Positions 1-12,225 are shown, counted from the first letter of the stretch. The stretch: 64,000 nucleotides of DNA from Bactrocera neohumeralis (GCF_024586455.1 NC_065920.1:69782821-69846820); one strand, 5' to 3'. Notes: generated by a model not told the origin, from the sequence alone. Numbers and translations are program-made.

Positions 1-140
1 CTCTCTCCGACCCTTAGACGTCCAGCTGATCTGGCGGGCATAGAAATAAAATTTCTAAGCAGATTTGTAATGGGTCCAAGGTGCTTTGTCGACACTTAAA
101 ATCCAATTAGTGCAGTTCTTTTCCTTGACTTTATGAATTA
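1..140 (+). mobile_element. 3' end of RNase H-type non-LTR retrotransposon (family A)
   Basis: This stretch resembles the 3' ends of two better preserved copies, near 54300-54440 and 61580-61700. Shared landmarks are a CTTTTAGACATCC-like start, GAAATAAAAT, CTAAGCAGATTTGT and ATAGGTTC-like words in the same order. The fragment enters from the left window edge, so its coding part lies outside. It has no intact frame. Confidence 0.5.
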
Positions 141-1285
141 CTGTTCATAATCAATTAAAGTGTAATACTCTCTTGAGGTCAGACATAAGCCCTAACATAA
201 GCTTAGAATACTTATTATACTCTGTAGCGAGTGAATAAATAAAATGTAAAACTGTTTAAACTAATCTTTGAACCATCATATTTAAATTTAAATTCTTTAA
301 TTGATACCAAATTTATCAACCATGAAAATGACAACCCGTTAAAAAACTCAAACTGCAGCTCGTCAATTTATTTATTTGCCACATAATAATTTCCGGTTTG
401 TTTGTCAACAGCGTTTGACAATAAAGCGCAGCCAGACCGGTGAACCATGACAGGTAAGTGGGCTTGCAGGAAATGTACCACAGCACACAAATAAATATTA
501 CAATTTTATTTTTTTTTATATATTTATAAGTATATCAATATATACTATGTATAACGGAGTATTTGTTTTGCCATACAGTTATATGTGGCAATATTACATG
601 TTGCCATACGTCAGCCGCGAGCTATGTTGGTGACAGCAGCAGCAGTAAGGCTGAAGAGAAGAAAGAAAGCATACAACTCTTGGCAAACTGACAAAGCCAA
701 ACACAGGTTTACAACAACAGTCAACAGTTTTTGGTCTGTCAGTACCAAAAAAAAGTCCCATAATATAGCAGCACAACACATACATATGGCAACACTGTGC
801 ATTCGCGTGTCACATTTAAGTAAGACAAATTATTTTTACGCCACTCATTTGGTGGAGCGCATAATTTGTGACCAGCCGAGTCCGCGGATTCTTCGTAATG
901 CACAATCGCAGTCACCAATACTCGTACACGTTGCATATACATATGTGTATGTGTTACATGTGTGTGATATATTTTTATATGATTTGGAGTGCATATGTCG
1001 GTCGCAGCTACCTTTTATGTCAAACTAATGAATGATTTCTCGACTGCTGTCACGTGTCGTCCGCTTTTTTCGCACCTGCCAACCCAGTTTTGAGTGAGTA
1101 TGTCTTGTCAACGGACTTTTGCGCCAACTGTAGACGTTGTCTTACTGCGTTTTTTTAACGTATAATCTAGATGGATGATGTGTGAGGGTGACGTGGATTA
1201 CAACTGAAACGCATGAAATGAGTTTATGAAGAAAGATGTGGACATGTGTTCTTTAACATTCGTATGAAACATACAAACGAGAAGA
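141..1285. other. Non-coding stretch, no gene seen
   Basis: AT-rich sequence with isolated GTTGCCAT and ATGGCAACACTG words near 599 and 785. These resemble the cores of the arrays further right. A 147-codon open frame at 585-1028 starts with GTG, has no recognisable domain and overlaps frames on the other strand, so I do not call it a gene. The stretch lies on the 3' side of the large minus-strand gene, probably in its next intron. Confidence 0.4.
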
Positions 1286-1289
1286 AAAT

Positions 1290-2500
1290 ATCGTGGCCTG
1301 AGAAGTCGGGGCAACCCTTGTGTAGACTGCTCAATGAACAGTTATGTTCTACTTCCCCGAAATAAATGTGGATTGTAAGTGGAACCTAACCTGGCATATG
1401 TGGAACGTAAGAAAATATTAATACGAATGTCTGTAATTAACTTTAAGCGTTCATATTCAAAACAAATGGCATGTGGACTGTAAGTGGAACGTATTTCTTA
1501 ATTCAAACACATATTTTTTAGAAAAACTTTAAAGAAATTTTTGGTTGATAATGACCTGATGGAGTGTGGAATACATGTAGACATTTATGGACTGCATAGA
1601 AAATTATCGTGGCTGGTAAAAAGAAGGTTATGTCCGTAGAAACCTATGAAGACTAATCATCAGCAGATATTATCTACAACTCTGAAATAAAACTGGATTG
1701 TGTGTGGAGTCTAAACTAACAAAGTGGAACGCAAAAAAAAATAAATTTGACTCGTATACTACTTTTTATGTTAGTTTTCCAAAACAAACGGCATGTGAAA
1801 TGTATATGGAATGTATTTCTTAAATCAAATATATATTTGTTAGAAATACTTTAAAGAAGTTTGTAGGAAATTTGTGGACTGTATAGAAAACTCTTTTGGC
1901 TGGTGAAAAGAGGCATATGTCCGTAGAAACCTATGAAGACTACTCACATAGCAGTTATTCTCTACTTCCATGAAATAAATGTGGATTGTAAGCGGAACCT
2001 AACCTGACAAATGGGGAATGCAAAAAAAATTGAATTTTGGCTGGCATAATACCAACTTTTCATATTATTTTTCGGAATGGGACGACATGTGGAATGTATG
2101 TAGAAGGTACTATTTTAAATAAAATTTCTAAAGAAAGTCAAAATCATATTTCTTAGGAATAAATTAATAAAATTTGTGTTTATAGCAAACTGACGGGTTA
2201 TGGAATGTATTTGGAACTATTGTGTACTGGAGAAATTGTAGAATGTATCTGAAATAATTTCCAAAAAGAATCGGAAAACAGTATCATGATATAGAACATC
2301 AAAAGATGAATAATTAAATGTATATGGGACGTATTTCTTAAAAATAAAATCAAATTGAAAGCCGAGAAAAATATTGGTTAAGGACAAATAGTTTAAATAT
2401 GAAATTTGTTTTCGCAATATATGTGTAATCAGTAATATCACAACAGCTTAACGGAGCATGAGATGAATGGGGAACAATTATGGATTATATGTGAAGAATT
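1290..2500. repeat. Degenerate tandem repeat, unit about 230-320 bp, four units
   Basis: Several landmarks recur in order. ATAAATGTGGATTGTAAG-like words occur near 1362, 1685 and 1972. TGTCCGTAGAAACC occurs at about 1631 and 1919. A GGAACGTATTTCTTAA-like word occurs near 1485, 1806 and 2325. The spacing shrinks from about 320 to 290 to 235 bp, so the unit has lost pieces. No open frame covers it. Confidence 0.75.
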
Positions 2501-2721
2501 TTTGGATAGTGGGCTAACCTGACATCTGCTAGCCTAGTGGCAATAAGATTCCAACGACTTCGGATTCACTGTGTGTACTAAGAGCCTGAATAATAAAATT
2601 AATAAAAAAATTTATTAGCGTTCGCTTCACTCAGAGATTTGTAAGATCAACTCAATTTTATTTTATGCCGAGCAAAGCTTGGACTCACCAAGAGTTGGAA
2701 CACAAGTAAAATTTTGTTACC

Positions 2722-3165
2722 AATGGGCGACTGGTCGAAAGTCGGAGCAGGATGAATTCCTAAACAGGAAAATTCCTCAGATTACGGAGCAGTCATTATA
2801 AAGAAACCCGGCGACCATGTCATTATTAGTCAAGGGTTTAAATACGAAGATAAACTGGGGGAGCTTCTTTTCATACGAAGAGCGGTAACTTGTTCACAGT
2901 AACGAAAACAGAAGTATATGGAGATCTCAGAAAAATGTTGATAACCATCGGAGACTGGTCGAAACAGAGAGTAGAGCGAATTCCTAACCAGGAAAATTCG
3001 TCAGCACAACAGAGCTATCATCATATAGAAAACTGGCAACCAAGCCAATATTAGTCAGGGGTTTCAATACTAAGATGGACTTGTAGAGCCTCTTTACATA
3101 CGAAGAGCGATTTCTTGTTTCCAGTAACGAAATCAGAAGTATAGAAAGGTCTCAGAAAAGGAGAG
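2722..3165. repeat. Two-copy tandem repeat, unit about 222 bp
   Basis: GACTGGTCGAAA occurs near 2729 and 2951. After each copy come GGAAAATTC, a TATTAGTCA word, CATACGAAGAGCG and AGTAACGAAA-CAGAAGTAT in the same order. The copies differ by scattered substitutions, so the duplication is not recent. It lies about 190 bp beyond the donor site of the downstream exon of the large gene. Confidence 0.8.
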
Positions 3166-3354
3166 AAATTATATATTTAGATCAAGTCTGAAACTCTTTC
3201 TCAAAAAGCATACCAAATAATTCCCATAAGAAATGTACATACATATACTCTATTATCAAACAACCATTTAGTATATATAATTTTAGTTCCAGGAGTTTAA
3301 AAATAGCACCATTATTTAATAAGACAAATTCAATCATTATTTCGAACCACTCAC

Positions 3355-4240
3355 CTGAAAAACAGCCCAGAATTTGTACGAGCCTTCGGTGATGACGAAA
3401 TCATAGTAGCCCTTCAGCGGATCGCCTTTGATGTAACGACCTTCGCCCACATCAGTCGATTCCGTCACAGCTGTGTCAGTGCTTTGACGTTTCTCACGGT
3501 TACCCTGAGCATTTTGGCGCGCCATCGTATCACCCTTTGAGCCCGCGTTTCTATTGTTGCCACCATTGCTGCTGCTGTTGGCAACCGTCTCTTCCACTTC
3601 GCTGCTCGCCACAAGCTCAGTTGAGGTCGTACTTTGCGCTGTTGTTGTTGTTTTTGTCGTCGTTTTAGGATTTTTTGTCGCTCTGTTGTTTGGCTTAACT
3701 CGTTTTGCCGCATTTGGGGCAGTTGCACCGGTCACCTCGCTGCTCTCCGCGCTGCTGCTGCTGTTATTCCTTTGTGTGTATTTATCGTTCGCGCCGATTT
3801 TGGGCGGCTTTTTCGAATTGATACGCGTTTGTTGTGCAATTTGCTGTTGACGACGTTTGGCTGCCTCTTGTTGTTGTTGCTCTTGCTGTTGTCGGTGTGT
3901 CGCGAGCGAATTCCAAGCGGCAGAAAACGCCTGGTAAATGTCCCACATGGTTTTGAGGCTTTTCAATGTGGATAACAGTGAATTCTCAGTGGGCGGGTTG
4001 TTGTTGTTGTTGTTGCTGCTAGTGGTTGGCCGATTGTGCGGGTCGGCCCCCTGGACCGCCTGCTGTTGCTGCTCTATTGTAGTGGTCTGTTGTGGGCGGT
4101 TTTGCGGTCTAGGTTGCAGTTGTAGTCGTTGGCGTTTTAATAGCTGTTGTTCGAATTGTTGTTTTTGCGATGGCGTTAGTGCACCAGGATACTCGTAATC
4201 CTCCATTGGGCCATCGGCATCGTAAGCAGCATAGGGATCG
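3355..4240 (-). CDS. Large minus-strand gene, second visible coding exon (residues 281-576)
   Basis: This exon continues the protein begun at 55208-56049. The acceptor is TTACAG with the first exon base at 4240. That base completes a CG|C arginine codon with the upstream exon, and 295 codons follow. The exon ends phase 0 at 3355 in TTTCAG followed by GTGAGT, so at least one more exon lies off the window. The encoded stretch is low complexity: Q-rich and N-rich runs, a KSLKTMWDIYQAFSAAWNSL helix-like segment, a QQ-rich basic segment that could form a coiled coil, then S/T-rich sequence. A furin-like REKR site lies in the last third. The final part, GDPLKGYYDFVITEGSYKFW, is the only high-complexity segment and probably starts a conserved domain continued in the next exon. 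Function unknown; I do not recognise the family. Confidence 0.85.
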
Positions 4241-4244
4241 CTGT

Positions 4245-5025
4245 AATGTAAATGAGTTGAAAGCGTTTAAGTATACAATTTAATAACTTTGGATTTTAAT
4301 GAGCGATTTAATGGAGTTCCTAGATGTGGTAAAATAACAGTACTTAACCTAAAGAATCATTAAAACTGAACTAGTTTTCAATATAAGACGTAAGAAATCC
4401 AAAGTCTCAACCCAAAACAATGTATGGCTGCCGCCATTCGAACTAATAGGTAACCGTTAAATTTTTTAATCTTTGAAAATATAAATTTTTGTTTGATCTC
4501 CACCTCCACAGTTAGGGAATGAAATACGTGGCTGTCCGAATATATTCTTTAATAGTTAAAGAGCAATGTTATTTGACAATAGCTCACCCGCCTTGGTGAA
4601 TGCTTTGAGTTGCGCTGTTTTTTTTTATATTTCAAACAATATTTGGAATTCGAATAGGTTCGGCAATAGCACTTCAGTATAAGAGAATAATACAGATGAG
4701 ATATACAATTTTCTCTTTTAACACACCTAAAACCTCAGAAAAATATGTTAAAATATCGAACAGGTAAAATACAATATATAACCTCCTTTTTTAATATTGC
4801 TTTGCAGGATTAAGTTTCTATTTGTTTTACTTTTTGAATCTCTCCTTCAGCAAACTTTCTTCAGATCTCAACAGTCAAAAAAATATCAAACTGCAGATTC
4901 AAAGCTGACTTTTTCGTTTGGATGATACATTAATACTAAATTACTATATATACCAAATACTATCTTTAAACTGAAGAATTATTGCTTATTATATGAGTTC
5001 TATAAGCCTAAATGGCCATCTAAAA
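4245..5025. other. Intronic stretch, no feature seen
   Basis: AT-rich intron sequence next to the acceptor. No open frame, recognisable repeat unit or transposon end was found. Confidence 0.4.
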
Positions 5026-5029
5026 AAAA

Positions 5030-6035
5030 ACGGCATACATCGGCATATCTTTGTAATAGACATACGGATTGGAAGTATTTCAAAATTATGCTCGACAAAA
5101 CTTTTGATTTTAAAGTAAATATAACAACTCAAGACATTTTAGCAGATGAAGTTCATACGTTTACGAAAAGAACTCCTTTTCCGAAACAAAAAAATACTAA
5201 ATATCCATAAGACATTTTAGATCTCATAAAGAAAAAGAGAAAACTATGTAAAAATGGCAAATCACGTGATTTCCTCAATATAAAACAAAATTAAACAAAT
5301 TAACTAAGCTTCTCAGCACCATAAAAAAGTCATTTAAACATCAAAGCATTTATAATTATATAGAGATATTAACGCCAAACCAAAATACAGATTATTCCCT
5401 TTGGAAAGCTGTAAACAATGTTAGGAAACAAATATTGTCAAATACACTCCCTTAGAAAGCCAAACGCAACCTGGGCCAAAAGCGACGAAGAAACAAGAAA
5501 AAACGGGTAGTTTCTTTTTCAGAGAAACTAACTAAAGGGTTTAATTCTTTTGTGTTCCATGAGACTTTTTGGTAGCTGGAAGTATCGCAATAGGAACTGA
5601 GATCAAATCAGCAAAAGTCAAATATATCACTTAAACTAGATTTAGACCAAAAGAAGCTCCAGGCTTCGACTTGGTGATTTCTGATATTCTAAAAAATCGA
5701 ACGCGAAAAGCATTAATATACCCTGTTCAAAGCTTGCTTCGATAATAAACGCAAATCAGCAACAAATTTAGATAAATATATCACTAAAACTAGATTTAGG
5801 TGCCATTGATCAAAAAATGGAAGGTATCTGAAATCATTATGTGGGGCAAAAACCTGGAAAAGCGCACATGTCGTGTTGTCATATCTTCCAAACTCACTGT
5901 TGCCTATTTTGTCCAAGTTTTTTGAAGCTGTTATTATGAGAAGACTGAATTGAAGAAAAGGGTCTTATAAAATTCATCAATTTGGATTTAGATCTCAACA
6001 TTCCACAATCGATCAAGTTCATACAGAAACATACA
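5030..6035 (+). mobile_element. Decayed jockey-clade non-LTR retrotransposon fragment
   Basis: Translated piecewise across frameshifts, this region resembles the junction of endonuclease and reverse transcriptase in jockey-type elements. Recognisable pieces are TDWKYFKIML near 5068, KKKRKLCKNG near 5230, a KEAPGFDLVISDIL stretch near 5650 (reverse transcriptase start) and FGFRSQHSTIDQVH near 5983 (reverse transcriptase motif with HSTIDQVH). Many stops and frame changes show it is dead. The 3' half of the element, with the YxDD active site, is absent. It is replaced by a dispersed repeat. Confidence 0.7.
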
Positions 6036-6265
6036 AACAGAACAATCGGAATCAATTGTTTATATAGAAAACTTTTTTATTTTGGCTTGGCTTATTTTTC
6101 AAGGCAACATTGCAATATTCAAGGAAATTCTTCAGATCGGTTAACTATAGCATGCAGCTGCCATACAAACTGCACGATTGGAATAAAGTGCTTATATGAC
6201 AACTTTTCCATTTGTGTAGAGTATTGTATCTTCAGTGCAAGTGAAGTTAACGTTTTTTCTTATTA
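6036..6265 (+). repeat. Dispersed repeat with TAGCTGCCATACAAAC core
   Basis: The sequence holds CTATAGCATGCAGCTGCC, an ACGATTGGAATAA-like word and a terminal GAAGTTAACGTTTTTTCTT. The same words in the same order end the larger copy at 58460-59065. It directly abuts the jockey fragment. Confidence 0.65.
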
Positions 6266-7770
6266 ATTTGTTATATTGACTTTTCAAGTGTTAAGTAACG
6301 CCCTACCGCTACTCGTTCATTGCAGGTCAACTAAAGTTGCTCATACGTACTGTTGTACTACACACTATAGGTGACTCTTCACCACTACACTCATTTTGAG
6401 CAATTTTAAGGTGAAAGCAAAAATGCCAATCGAGTTTGTGCAAAGCCACTTTCAGTAACAGCACAACAACAACAACTACTTGTCAAACATCAAACCTCAC
6501 TTGAGCGAAATTACATGCAACACAAATTTAATGAAAATTCTGTTTGTACTAAGCACAACAACACACGCTATGCACTTGAACCTTACGCACTCGCCACATT
6601 ACTCATCGGCTCACAAATTTACGTTCACAGTTAATTTTGTTGCACAGCAATTTTTGATATTTCCGCTGCATTGCCATATTAGCTGCTGATATTCATGCTA
6701 ATGTTGCAACATGGCGCACAAACGGCATCGCAAATATTTGCACCACCACTAGCAGCCATCATTAACCGCACCGTTACTCGGGTGATGAGATGACGTGCAC
6801 ACACACGCCTCGCGCATAGAAGTATAATTTAAAAAGCTGCTGTGTGGTAAGCACATTGGCAAAGCGTGCGGCAAACGAGCATCAGTCACGCGCAACGCTT
6901 GCACCAATCAATGTGGCGCACACAAGGCCACACACGCATATACACACACACATAAAACAGAGAAATGCACACATGACTGCCGCTTGATGGTTGCAAGTTC
7001 AGAGCGCGCACGCAAAAATCGACAACTAAATCAGCGTTGCCGCAACCACTGCTGCCGCTGTGCCACACACACTCATATTTACAATGGCAACAACAACAAC
7101 TACCCACCCACACAGTTGCACGCTTCAATGCACTCATTCACTCACTTTGCTGCTTTCGCAAAGCTGGAATTTTTCGCTATAATTTTGCTGCTGTTGTTGC
7201 CGCCAGCATCATTATGTTGCAGCAGCGTGCATTCCCTAAGCACCGTGTGGCGCATTGTTTGCCAATGCGCATATGTGCATGTGTGCATGTGTCTATACCA
7301 AGCGCACAACTAATTTTGCTGGTATCGCGGGCGACAGCTTCAGCCGTCGTTGTTGCAACGTCGCCGCGTTGCAAACTTGCAACTTCAAGTATAATGATAA
7401 TTTTACGCTGAATTTGACAGGGAATTTCATGCATGCCACACTGTCAGTTACGCGCACAACTAACTACTTGCGCTTGCACTTTGAGCGGAACTTCGAGCGT
7501 GTGAGCGGCATTAGTTGCGCGTTTGTTAAGGTGGCGCTGCAGCAGTTTCGCTGATTTCACGAAGCTTTAATCAAACTTGCGAAGAAGTTTTTATAATATC
7601 AAAAGTGTAAATATAACGAAAATGAAGCTTCTTAAATGGTTTTATAAGCGCCGAAGTGAGGTGAAGCAATTCTTGCTACAAATAAAAAGTTGAAATTGGC
7701 ATATAAAGAAGAGCAATGGCAACGCTGAGGGAAGATTTCTTTGGATCTCCGCTACCTTAAAATTCATAAC
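6266..7770. other. Unique, CA-rich and GC-richer intronic block
   Basis: Less AT-rich than its surroundings, with many CACACA, CAACAACAA and GTTGCAAC words, notably around 7340-7390. Open frames of 80-125 codons occur on both strands but start arbitrarily, overlap each other and show no domain, so no gene is called. It could be a cis-regulatory block; nothing here proves that. Confidence 0.4.
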
Positions 7771-7779
7771 TAACTAACT

Positions 7780-8640
7780 AGAATATATTTAAAATTTCAT
7801 TTTCGTTCTAATACCAAATAGGTGGCATCACTGCAAAATCTTTTATGGGAATTCGGTCAACATTAGAAACTATTTAATTTCTTTTGATGCTTATGAGATG
7901 CATACTCAACCAGTAATGTGGTACTAGTCTCGTTTAAAAACTTAATATACCTTGAGTGTGGCCACCCTACACAATAATACTGCAATGGTTAATTCATTAA
8001 TTAATGAAGACATCTCTTTCATTTTCTTTTTTCAAATAACCAAAACATAATAAAATTTTAATTTTCGCTCTAATGTCAAATAGGTGGCATCACTGCAAAA
8101 TTTTTATTGGGAATTCAGTCTATATTAGAAACTATTTCTTTTGATGCTTAAGAGATACATACTCACTTTTACTCACTTGTACTGTGTTACTAAAATAACA
8201 TAAAAATTCAATATGGCAACACCATAAACAAATACTGCAATAGTTGAATCCTGATTTAATAAAACTATTTAACTAGGATATATTTAAAATTTAGTTTTCG
8301 TTCTAATACCAAATAGGTGGCATCACTGCAAAAGATTTTGTTGGAATTCAGTAAACATAAGATACGATATATGTATATAATGTTTATGAAATGCATGCAT
8401 AGTAATTTGGACTGTGTTAATAATCTCATATAAAGATTCGATATACATATGTACATTTTGTGTGGCAACTCTTACAAAAAATACTGCAATGGTTAATTCA
8501 TAAATCAATGAAGCTTCTGTTTTGTGTTCTCTTTTAAAATAACTAAAATATAATTAAAATTTATTTTCGATCTAATTCCAAATAAATGGCATCACTGAAA
8601 AAAAGTTTTTTGGAAATCAGTAAACATTAAAAACAACTTA
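7780..8640 (+). repeat. Tandem array, four units of about 234-266 bp, CAAATAGGTGGCA core
   Basis: The core CAAATAGGTGGCA occurs at 7815-7827, 8077-8089 and 8310-8322, each followed by TCACTGCAAAA. A diverged fourth copy lies near 8577. Each unit also carries a second half with a GGCAACNCC-like word, AAATACTGCAATGGTTAA-type sequence and a GATGCTTAnGAGATGCAT-type word. The core is the reverse complement of the TGCCACCTATTTG core of the arrays at 24-34 kb. Confidence 0.85.
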
Positions 8641-10065
8641 ATCGCTATTAATGTTCATAAGAAGCATACTCATTTATATTATTTTACAAATCTTTAAAAA
8701 AAATTCTAAAATATACATACATATGTATGTACATATACATATGTACCTTGTACATGGCAAACCTGTTCAAAACTCTTGTTATGGCAAATTGCGAAGCCGT
8801 CTATTAAACGTTCATTTGCGCATCTCTAGAGGTTACCATTTTTTATTACATTTTTTTTTTGTTTTTAATATTTTTACTATATGGCAACTCTGTTCATTAA
8901 TATGAATATATATCCATATCAATAAGTTTTCCATGTAATTTTATTTCCTGATGGTTCGAATTTTTAATTTAATAAAATTTCATTCTTTCAAATAGTTGGC
9001 AACCCTACTTTCATTATACAACTATTTTATTTTATATTTTAAACAATTTGATAAACTAGTTATAAATAGTTGGCAACCCTACTTCGGTCATAGCAGACTC
9101 AAATTTTTGCAATATTTTTAAAAACGGTTTATATAACTACTTGTTTAATTTTAAAAGTGATTATATGAGAAGCTGTGAAAAAATGTAATCAATAAATGAC
9201 CGTTGGCAACACTGAAAGTCGACATTTTTAAGTGAAAGCTTTTACTGGTGTTTTTAGTTTTATTTTTCTTATTAAAAATTTCTTATATTAAAAAAGTATG
9301 ACACGAAATTATTTCATAAAAAAATCTGAAAAAAATTTGAATCAATAAATGACCGTTGGCAACAGTGAAAATCAAAATTTCTGCAGTTAAACTTTTACTA
9401 ATGTTTTTAATTTTATTCAACTACTAAAATTTGTGAATTTTTCCAATATTAAATTCCGTATATGTATTAAGGAAATTTGCCGCGAAACTTGTAGTATTAA
9501 AATTAAGGTGGCAACCTTATTTGTTAATATTTCAAGTATTTTTTAGCGATTTAATTTTAAACTGTTTTCAACTTAATCAAGTATATATGTATATAAATTA
9601 ATTCGTATACCACTTACTTTCACTTTTTAGCGTATTGATTTGAATTAATTTTTTTTTTTTTAATATATACCAGTTGGCAACCCTACACAAAGTTTTCTAA
9701 TGACTTAAAAGTATATTTTATTCTTGCCCCAGATTTAGTTCATGTTAGACACTTTTCACCTTCATTAATAAATAAAGTAACTAATCAATATCAGTTGGCA
9801 ACCCTACACAAAGCTTTCGAAGTCAATAAAAGTACTTAAAGCATATTTTATTCTTGCTCTACCACTACTTTTAGTTCATATTCGACACTTTTACTAAGTT
9901 AATTAAAATTATTTTAACTAAACTAGGTGGCAACACTGTACTAAAAAAATTCTACAAATTAGATAATCTGTTTACCGCAGACATTTAAAAATTAAGCGCA
10001 TCCACATTTTTACAAATTACATTTAATAGTTGTTTTATAACTGAGTGGCAACTTTGTCAAATTAA
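8641..10065 (+). repeat. Degenerate TTGGCAACCCTAC / GTGGCAAC array
   Basis: GGCAAC-centred words recur near 8885, 8996, 9073, 9204, 9356, 9511, 9675, 9797, 9928 and 10046, spaced about 75-165 bp apart. Two neighbouring pairs are close duplicates: AATGACCGTTGGCAACA (about 9197 and 9349) and CAGTTGGCAACCCTACACAA (about 9671 and 9793). The sequence between cores is AT-rich and weakly conserved. Confidence 0.75.
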
Positions 10066-10069
10066 AAAT

Positions 10070-10885
10070 TAGATATTCTTCTTCTTAAAGACTTCTAAGT
10101 ACTTAAACTTTCGCCAAAATGTTTCGGCACGTCTTTTTACCATAAGCAAATTAATCTCATGGGCTTGCAACCGTCATATCAAAGCCCCACACCCCTTTTG
10201 GCATAAAATGTATCTTGCTTAGGATTTAAAATTTCAGCACTGCCTCCATTGCTCATACTTTTATGCACCCCATATCAGCTAAACAACGTCACCCTTTAAA
10301 ATCTAAATGCATATACATAAGTTAATGATGCGAAGTTAATTTCAACGAGCGCCACTGCGTATGAGTGATGTATTGTATGTAGCGACTACCATATGTACGA
10401 GTGGTATGTACTCTCAGCTGTGGCGCACGCTTATTATTATTGTTTTCTCGTTAGCCCACGCGGTTATGCGGCACATTAAAAACGTATTTACGCGGTTATA
10501 CATATATTACAGCTACATATACATCGATACATATGTACATATGTATACATATTACACCTACATACATAAATTGTACTCTGCAAATGTGTGCTAACAAGTA
10601 GTTATTTATAAAATATGCGTTATGTAGCGGAAAACAGGAAATGTGGGTACAGAGTGTAGCAAAGAATTAAATACAAAAGTGAAGATGATAAAAAGGCTTA
10701 AATGCACACAAATCAACCTTGGCGACAGTTATATGCACTCATATAAATATGTATGTATGTATATACTCGTATATACAATATTGTTGTATAATTTTAACGA
10801 AGCGGCTGAAATGTTTACGGAAAATTTTAAAAAAGTTGCTGACACAAGTAATTGCATTAACTGCCTTTACTTTATATTTATACAT
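10070..10885. other. Non-coding, microsatellite-bearing stretch
   Basis: Contains CATATGTA/TACATACA microsatellite patches near 10500-10560 and 10747-10770. Short open frames here come from these simple repeats. No gene seen. Confidence 0.45.
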
Positions 10886-10887
10886 TA

Positions 10888-11260
10888 GGGTGAGCCAAAA
10901 ACTGCAATAACTTTAAGAATTTGTGGGTAAAAATATAAAAGAAGACAAAAATATCATTGCCTTTACATTTTTTCACTTTTCTAAGTTTTTATATGTATAA
11001 TTTTTAATTTAAAAAAATTTCCCTCCGGTATATTTTTTGGAAAATTTAAATTTCTACAAATATCCCTTTCAGTTATGGTATTATATTTTTTATTATTGAA
11101 AATTATTAAAATAAAATTTCCCTTGAGGTATATTTTTTGGGAAATTTTACAAATATTGATTTTCAATATGGTAAAATTAATCAAATTTTCTTAATTAAAA
11201 AAAAAATTTCCCCTGAGGTATATTTTTGGGACATTTTTTTGCTTGCTTTTGGGCTCACCC
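10888..11260. mobile_element. TA-flanked MITE with GGGTGAGCC terminal inverted repeats
   Basis: The left end GGGTGAGCCAAAA and the right end TTTTGGGCTCACCC are inverted repeats. Each is flanked by TA, as expected for Tc1/mariner-type insertion. It is 373 bp long with no coding capacity. Inside, CCCTCCGGTATATTTTTTGG-like words recur at about 11022, 11120 and 11210, giving an internal repeat of about 95 bp. A related single end occurs at 22312-22324. Confidence 0.75.
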
Positions 11261-11262
11261 TA

Positions 11263-11876
11263 TTACATGTGTATATACATATACATACATACATACATAT
11301 GTACATACATAAATGTATGGTTGTAACATCTACAAAAAAAATCGGTTGTCATGCAAGCGTTGGCATACATTACCAACATGGCTAATTAGCCGAAATGAAT
11401 TAACGCACACACACATATACATACAAATGTACACAGTTATAGGCATTTTAAAAGCGCAACAATGCGAAAGCATATCAATTTTCCAGCAGCGCGCAGCGCA
11501 AAGTAAGTTTAAAAATAAGATTATGAAAAACATTTAATTACTTATTTAAAAAAGGCCACTTGAACGCCTTCAATGCGTGCGCTGAAAACTTTTTCATTTA
11601 CGAAAATTTCCAAGTAAAACATAGAAGCGAAAAGTAGCAACAACAATAATGCTCTTTTTACTCCACTCACTCATATTTACTTATATGAGCGAAGTGAGCT
11701 TGAGCTTTGAGTAGCATAAGATTTGTGAGCTGCCATCACTTGCATACCGTCAGGCGCTGTTGTCGACAAAAACTTGCGTTTTTGTTTCGCTGCTTCAACG
11801 CCTTAATACCGAGCTTTTTAATGTTGTTAAATATGCATGCATAAATATCTACAGACCTTCATATATACATATATAT
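11263..11876. other. Non-coding, microsatellite-bearing stretch
   Basis: A (CATA)n/(TACA)n patch lies at about 11270-11320, followed by ordinary AT-rich sequence with purine-rich words. No gene seen. Confidence 0.4.
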
Positions 11877-11878
11877 TA

Positions 11879-12223
11879 GAGTGATTCAAAAACAAATTTT
11901 TTTTTCGTTTGGTACTCGGAAAAATAGGTTCCTAGAGGAGTCTCTCCAAACATAAGTTTCTAATTGTAACTCCTCATATATTTTTTCTTATTATCATATA
12001 TATCATAACATTAAAAAAAATATATATAATGTTCCACAAAAAAGGTCTATTATGATTTTTTCGTAAACCCAACCGTTTAAAAGATATTAAGGTTGAAGTT
12101 TAATTATTTTTGGGAAATTTTTTTTATTTCTTAAGAATTTTATAACTCAATGAAAAAAAATTATATATATAACCTATTTTTCAGAGTACAAAACGAAAAA
12201 AAATAATTTTTTTTGATCCACCC
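11879..12223. mobile_element. TA-flanked palindromic MITE, about 345 bp
   Basis: The outer 50 or so bases are inverted repeats. The left end has GAGTGATTCAAAAAC, then TTTTTTCGTTTGGTACTC and GAAAAATAGGTT. The right end carries the complements AACCTATTTTTC, GAGTACAAAACG and TTTTGATCCACCC. TA borders both ends at 11877-11878 and 12224-12225. It is non-coding and therefore non-autonomous. Confidence 0.8.
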
Positions 12224-12225
12224 TA

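Noticed and set aside
585..1028. 147-codon plus-strand open frame
   Set aside because: It starts with GTG, has no domain or splice context and overlaps several frames on the other strand.
3554..4198. Leucine/cysteine-rich plus-strand frames
   Set aside because: They are the complement of the CAA/CAG/AAC-rich codons of the minus-strand exon.
7037..7434. Overlapping 85-124 codon frames on both strands
   Set aside because: Open in several frames because of composition; no signal peptide, domain or splice sites that agree.
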